Source of the DNA: Chitinophagaceae bacterium
GTDB lineage: Bacteria; Bacteroidota; Bacteroidia; Chitinophagales; Chitinophagaceae
DNA: 7,673 bases
Assembly (NCBI GenBank): GCA_947378615.1
Contig: CANCKV010000138.1
Coordinates: 1-7,673 of the forward strand
Direction of reading: 5' to 3'
Shown here: positions 5,637 through 7,673 of the stretch, piece after piece
How the letters are laid out: the number at the start of each line of letters is the position of its first letter
Numbering within the stretch: position 1 is the stretch's first letter
Notes under the pieces: model-generated
What the model was told of the DNA's origin: nothing
Seen by the model: the letters and a program-made list of their open reading frames with translations, nothing else
Databases searched by the model: none
Translations under genes and position numbers: made by a program

Positions 5637-6728
5637 CTACCTAACCCCGATTGCCTTATCCACTATCCATTTAAGTTGGGTATATCGTTCATTTCTTCCT
5701 TTTACATGAAGGTTAGTTGTAAATAATATTGCAGCATAGCCTAGTTTATTATCCAACCAAGGAAATGTTCCAAATAATCCTGGACTTGATAAGGCATTAG
5801 CCCTATTATCCCCGTCTTCAATCACCCATTCTCCAAAGCCATATCCCCAATTACCTGCTTCATCAGGGGTGAATACAATTGCTGCATTTCTAGCATAATT
5901 TTGTTGCATAGCAATGACCGCCTCTTCATTAAGCACTTTAACCCCTTTGTAAACTCCTCCATTTAACAGCATACTAAGAAATTGCAAATAGTCCTCTGCT
6001 GTACTGACAGCCCCACCTGCAGGAGAAGCAACGATTTTGGTACTAAAAGTGGTATTCCTCATTTCGCAGGGTATTGCAATTCTCTGTTGAAATAATGTTT
6101 CAAAAGGTTGACCTGAAATCTTTTCTACTATTGCACCTACAATTTGCAGCCCTACATTACTATAATGAAACGACTTTCCATGTTCTCCTTCAATAGGCAT
6201 CTTCGCAATGCTTTCCATAGCCTCTTCCATTGTTTTATATTCTTGTTGTTCTAAAATAGATTGTTTTAAAGAAGGCGCTTTTATACTAGTAAGATGACAA
6301 AGGCAATCCTTTATACTTATGTTCCCTTTCTTGTGTTGAGTCATTATTGGAAGAAATTTTCCAATTGTATCATCAAGGCTTAACCGCCCTTCCTGAACAA
6401 ATGTCATAAATAGTGCTGCTGACAACCATTTGCTACAACTAGCAATCGGCTTCGGAGTGCTTTGGGTAAAATCCTTCAGTTCTTCGTATTCATCTTTTCC
6501 TTGTTTTCTTGCAAACCCTTTGATACCCAATTTCTCTCTTACATTTAGCTTATTTTCAGCATGGCTATAGAGTACTTTCCCATCTTTCCAAACCATAATC
6601 ACCCCTCTTCCTCCAAATTCATGAATATTTTCTTGAAGCCATTTGTCTATTAAAGAAAAAGAATTTTGTGCATTACAAACAAGGGTTATGGTTAATATGA
6701 AGAGTAATAGTTTGATTTGCTTCGCCAT
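5637..6728 (-). CDS. Secreted serine hydrolase of the class C beta-lactamase/esterase family
   Basis: The 363-residue protein has a signal peptide (1-20, ending VCNAQ; Cys18 lacks a proper lipobox, so cleavage after Ala20 or Gln21 is likelier than lipidation). The rest is a serine beta-lactamase-like domain. S97-C-S-K100 is the SxxK motif with the nucleophile and general base, followed by the usual EGRLSLDDTIGKFLP stretch (113-126). Y189-S-N191 is the YxN motif. The third motif, normally KTG or HxG, is represented by SPGLFGTFPW (315-324), a form common in esterase or peptidase-like members. Such proteins include esterases, D-amino-acid peptidases and peptidoglycan-modifying enzymes; true beta-lactamase activity is less likely, since the third motif lacks the Lys/His. 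The substrate cannot be read from sequence. The ATG at 6728 is followed at once by the signal peptide. It converges on the lyase gene and is separated from dtd by a 352-bp divergent gap. Confidence 0.88.
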   Translation of the reverse strand: MAKQIKLLLFILTITLVCNAQNSFSLIDKWLQENIHEFGGRGVIMVWKDGKVLYSHAENKLNVREKLGIKGFARKQGKDEYEELKDFTQSTPKPIASCSKWLSAALFMTFVQEGRLSLDDTIGKFLPIMTQHKKGNISIKDCLCHLTSIKAPSLKQSILEQQEYKTMEEAMESIAKMPIEGEHGKSFHYSNVGLQIVGAIVEKISGQPFETLFQQRIAIPCEMRNTTFSTKIVASPAGGAVSTAEDYLQFLSMLLNGGVYKGVKVLNEEAVIAMQQNYARNAAIVFTPDEAGNWGYGFGEWVIEDGDNRANALSSPGLFGTFPWLDNKLGYAAILFTTNLHVKGRNERYTQLKWIVDKAIGVR

Positions 6729-7080
6729 TAATTAAGAGTTATTTGTAATATAATTTATATTTGAAATACACAGGAAATCACTAAATCCAAATGAAAATAC
6801 TTTAGTATAATTTCTTTTAAATCCTTGTCGCTTGCTTAAAATTACTAGTTAAGTATATTGACAAATGATTCAATTAGTGAACAAAGATAAAGCTATAGCA
6901 GACTTGGTTATATTTCAAGAATTAAAAGTATTCATCAGAGCATATTTTACTATTGATTGAATAGGCTAAAAATTAATTAAGCAAAAAGTAAAGTGAAGCG
7001 TTTGATTAAAAAAAACAATAAATCCTAACCATGAAAACACACTTTCTTTCTTTTTTTGCAACAACTCCTTATTTTTACAA
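6729..7080. other. 352-bp divergent intergenic region between serine hydrolase and dtd
   Basis: This region is AT-rich with no RNA gene I can recognise. It should contain promoters for both flanking genes. It holds a leftward TATCTTTG (6882-6889), a rightward TATATTTG (6756-6763) that is about 320 bp before dtd and has no -33 partner, and a possible 17-codon ORF (7031-7084) running into the dtd start. A pyrimidine-rich stretch (about 7041-7057) lies within that ORF. Confidence 0.55.
6882..6889 (-). promoter_or_regulatory. Possible leftward -7 promoter element (TATCTTTG) for the serine hydrolase
   Basis: On the minus strand this is TATCTTTG, an exact TAnnTTTG and the same octamer as at 16-23. 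It would give the serine hydrolase mRNA a leader of about 145 nt. No TTG lies at the right -33 distance (the nearest is about 26 bp away). Confidence 0.3.
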
Positions 7081-7084
7081 ATGA
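7031..7084 (+). CDS. Possible 17-codon leader ORF overlapping the dtd start (ATGA)
   Basis: An ATG at 7031 opens a 17-residue frame (MKTHFLSFFATTPYFYK) whose TGA stop at 7082-7084 overlaps the dtd ATG at 7081, forming ATGA. This arrangement is typical of translational coupling, where ribosomes ending one ORF restart on the next. The peptide is aromatic-rich and matches no family I know. There is no Shine-Dalgarno before its ATG, nor before that of dtd. It may equally be an accidental open frame, so I rate it as tentative. Confidence 0.25.
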   Translation: MKTHFLSFFATTPYFYK

Positions 7085-7533
7085 GAGTAGTTATTCAAAG
7101 AGTAAGTGAGGCGTCAGTAACAGTAGATGGTACAATTACTGGCAGCATTAAAGATGGATTGTTGGTGTTACAGGGAATTGAAGATACCGACACTTTTGAG
7201 GATATCATTTGGCTGAGTAATAAGATTTGTAATCTTCGAATATTTAATGATGAAGAAGGTGTAATGAATAAAAGCATTTTAGATATAGGAGGGGAGTTGC
7301 TACTTATCAGTCAATTTACTTTATATGCTAGTACTAAAAAAGGAAATCGTCCATCCTATATTCGAGCTAGCAAACCTCCTTTTGCTATTCCAATGTATGA
7401 AAAGATGATTGTGCAGTTAAAAAAAGATTTGGGCAAATCCATACAAACCGGAACTTTTGGTGCTGATATGAAAGTTCAATTACTAAACGACGGCCCTGTT
7501 ACAATTGTGATAGATAGTAAGAATAAAGAATAG
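7081..7533 (+). CDS. dtd: D-aminoacyl-tRNA deacylase Dtd
   Basis: Dtd hydrolyses D-amino acids (and mischarged glycine) from tRNA in the cytoplasm, a proofreading step that keeps D-residues out of proteins. The protein has 150 residues, close to the usual 145-150. The start MRVVIQRVSEASVTVDG is the family N-terminus, so the ATG at 7081 is secure. The catalytic SQFTLYA motif is at 77-83, a KGNRPS stretch at 87-92, TGTFGADM at 123-130 and the chiral-selective Gly-cisPro motif (NDGPVT) at 136-141. Everything needed for activity is present. It stands alone in this window, with a possible leader ORF overlapping its start and a heptamer repeat beginning right after its TAG stop. Confidence 0.96.
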   Translation: MRVVIQRVSEASVTVDGTITGSIKDGLLVLQGIEDTDTFEDIIWLSNKICNLRIFNDEEGVMNKSILDIGGELLLISQFTLYASTKKGNRPSYIRASKPPFAIPMYEKMIVQLKKDLGKSIQTGTFGADMKVQLLNDGPVTIVIDSKNKE

Positions 7534-7561
7534 TTGTTAGTTGTTAGTGGTAAGTTGTTAG
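7534..7561. repeat. Degenerate heptamer array (TTGTTAG), left arm
   Basis: Four consecutive 7-mers, TTGTTAG, TTGTTAG, TGGTAAG and TTGTTAG, start on the base after the dtd stop. Each differs at one position from TGGTTAG, which is a rotation of the reverse complement of the CACTAAC array 53 bp downstream. The two arrays therefore form a large imperfect inverted repeat. Confidence 0.75.
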
Positions 7562-7614
7562 TTTGAAATATTTAATAAATTTGATTGAAATATAACTGAA
7601 AAAGTTTTTTTTTT

Positions 7615-7673
7615 CACTAACCACTAACCACTAACCACTAACCACTAACCACTAACCACTAACCACTAACCAC
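7615..7673. repeat. Perfect CACTAAC heptamer tandem array (truncated by window edge)
   Basis: Eight perfect copies of CACTAAC plus CAC fill the last 59 bases and continue past the window. A run of ten T (7605-7614) precedes it. The repeats are uninterrupted and identical, so this is a microsatellite-like array rather than a CRISPR. Perfect identity suggests recent expansion by slippage, and copy number may vary between strains or be collapsed in assembly. With the degenerate reverse-complement array at 7534-7561 it could fold into a hairpin in an RNA reading through dtd. Confidence 0.9.

Noticed and set aside
5615..5640. loxP-like half site (ATAACTTC beside ACGTAT)
   Set aside because: Only an 8-base match without the inverted second arm or spacer, and no recombinase nearby; chance similarity.
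6756..6763. TATATTTG as the dtd promoter
   Set aside because: It matches the -7 consensus but is about 320 bp upstream, has no -33 partner and sits right before the start of the oppositely oriented serine hydrolase; chance is likely in this AT-rich spacer.
7615..7673. CRISPR or telomere-like array
   Set aside because: The unit is 7 bp with no spacers, so it is not a CRISPR. A telomere is not expected on a bacterial chromosome and the inverted partner array next to dtd points to a local repeat.

Overview
The window is AT-rich chromosomal DNA from a member of the Bacteroidota. Three signs support this. The large secreted protein ends in a type IX secretion (T9SS) sorting domain (YPNPF at residues 561-565, then a Gly-Thr-Tyr-rich C-terminal strand). 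Matches to the Bacteroidota -7 promoter element TAnnTTTG lie in front of several genes. Shine-Dalgarno sequences are mostly weak or absent. The protein style would fit Chitinophagaceae or relatives, but that finer placement is only an impression.

Layout. Positions 1-280 are non-coding and carry a probable leftward promoter for a gene outside the window. Two housekeeping genes then read leftward: plsY (281-937, acyl-phosphate:glycerol-3-phosphate acyltransferase) and prmA (1010-1828, ribosomal protein L11 methyltransferase). Diverging from prmA is a secreted or lipid-anchored alpha/beta-hydrolase (2017-2880). A 641-bp gene-free stretch follows (2881-3521). It holds three to four degenerate 42-bp tandem repeats, a strong small hairpin, a 14-bp palindrome and short helically phased direct repeats. 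Next is a T9SS-exported family 9 polysaccharide lyase (3522-5438), closed by a 17-bp perfect hairpin that probably terminates transcription from both sides. A leftward secreted serine hydrolase of the class C beta-lactamase/esterase fold (5637-6728) converges on it. After a 352-bp gap come a possible 17-codon leader ORF and dtd (7081-7533, D-aminoacyl-tRNA deacylase). The right edge is a heptanucleotide repeat array (CACTAAC, 8.4 copies, running off the window) that mirrors a shorter degenerate reverse-complement array directly after dtd.

How the genes relate. plsY, prmA and dtd are core functions (membrane lipid synthesis, ribosome modification, tRNA proofreading). The lipoprotein-like hydrolase and the polysaccharide lyase are same-strand neighbours acting outside the cytoplasm and could cooperate on an esterified pectic substrate. 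There is no SusC/SusD pair or regulator here, so this is not a classical polysaccharide utilisation locus within the window. I found no convincing new multi-gene system. The less ordinary material is the repeat-rich intergenic DNA, the leader ORF overlapping dtd, and the well-preserved active site of the lyase.
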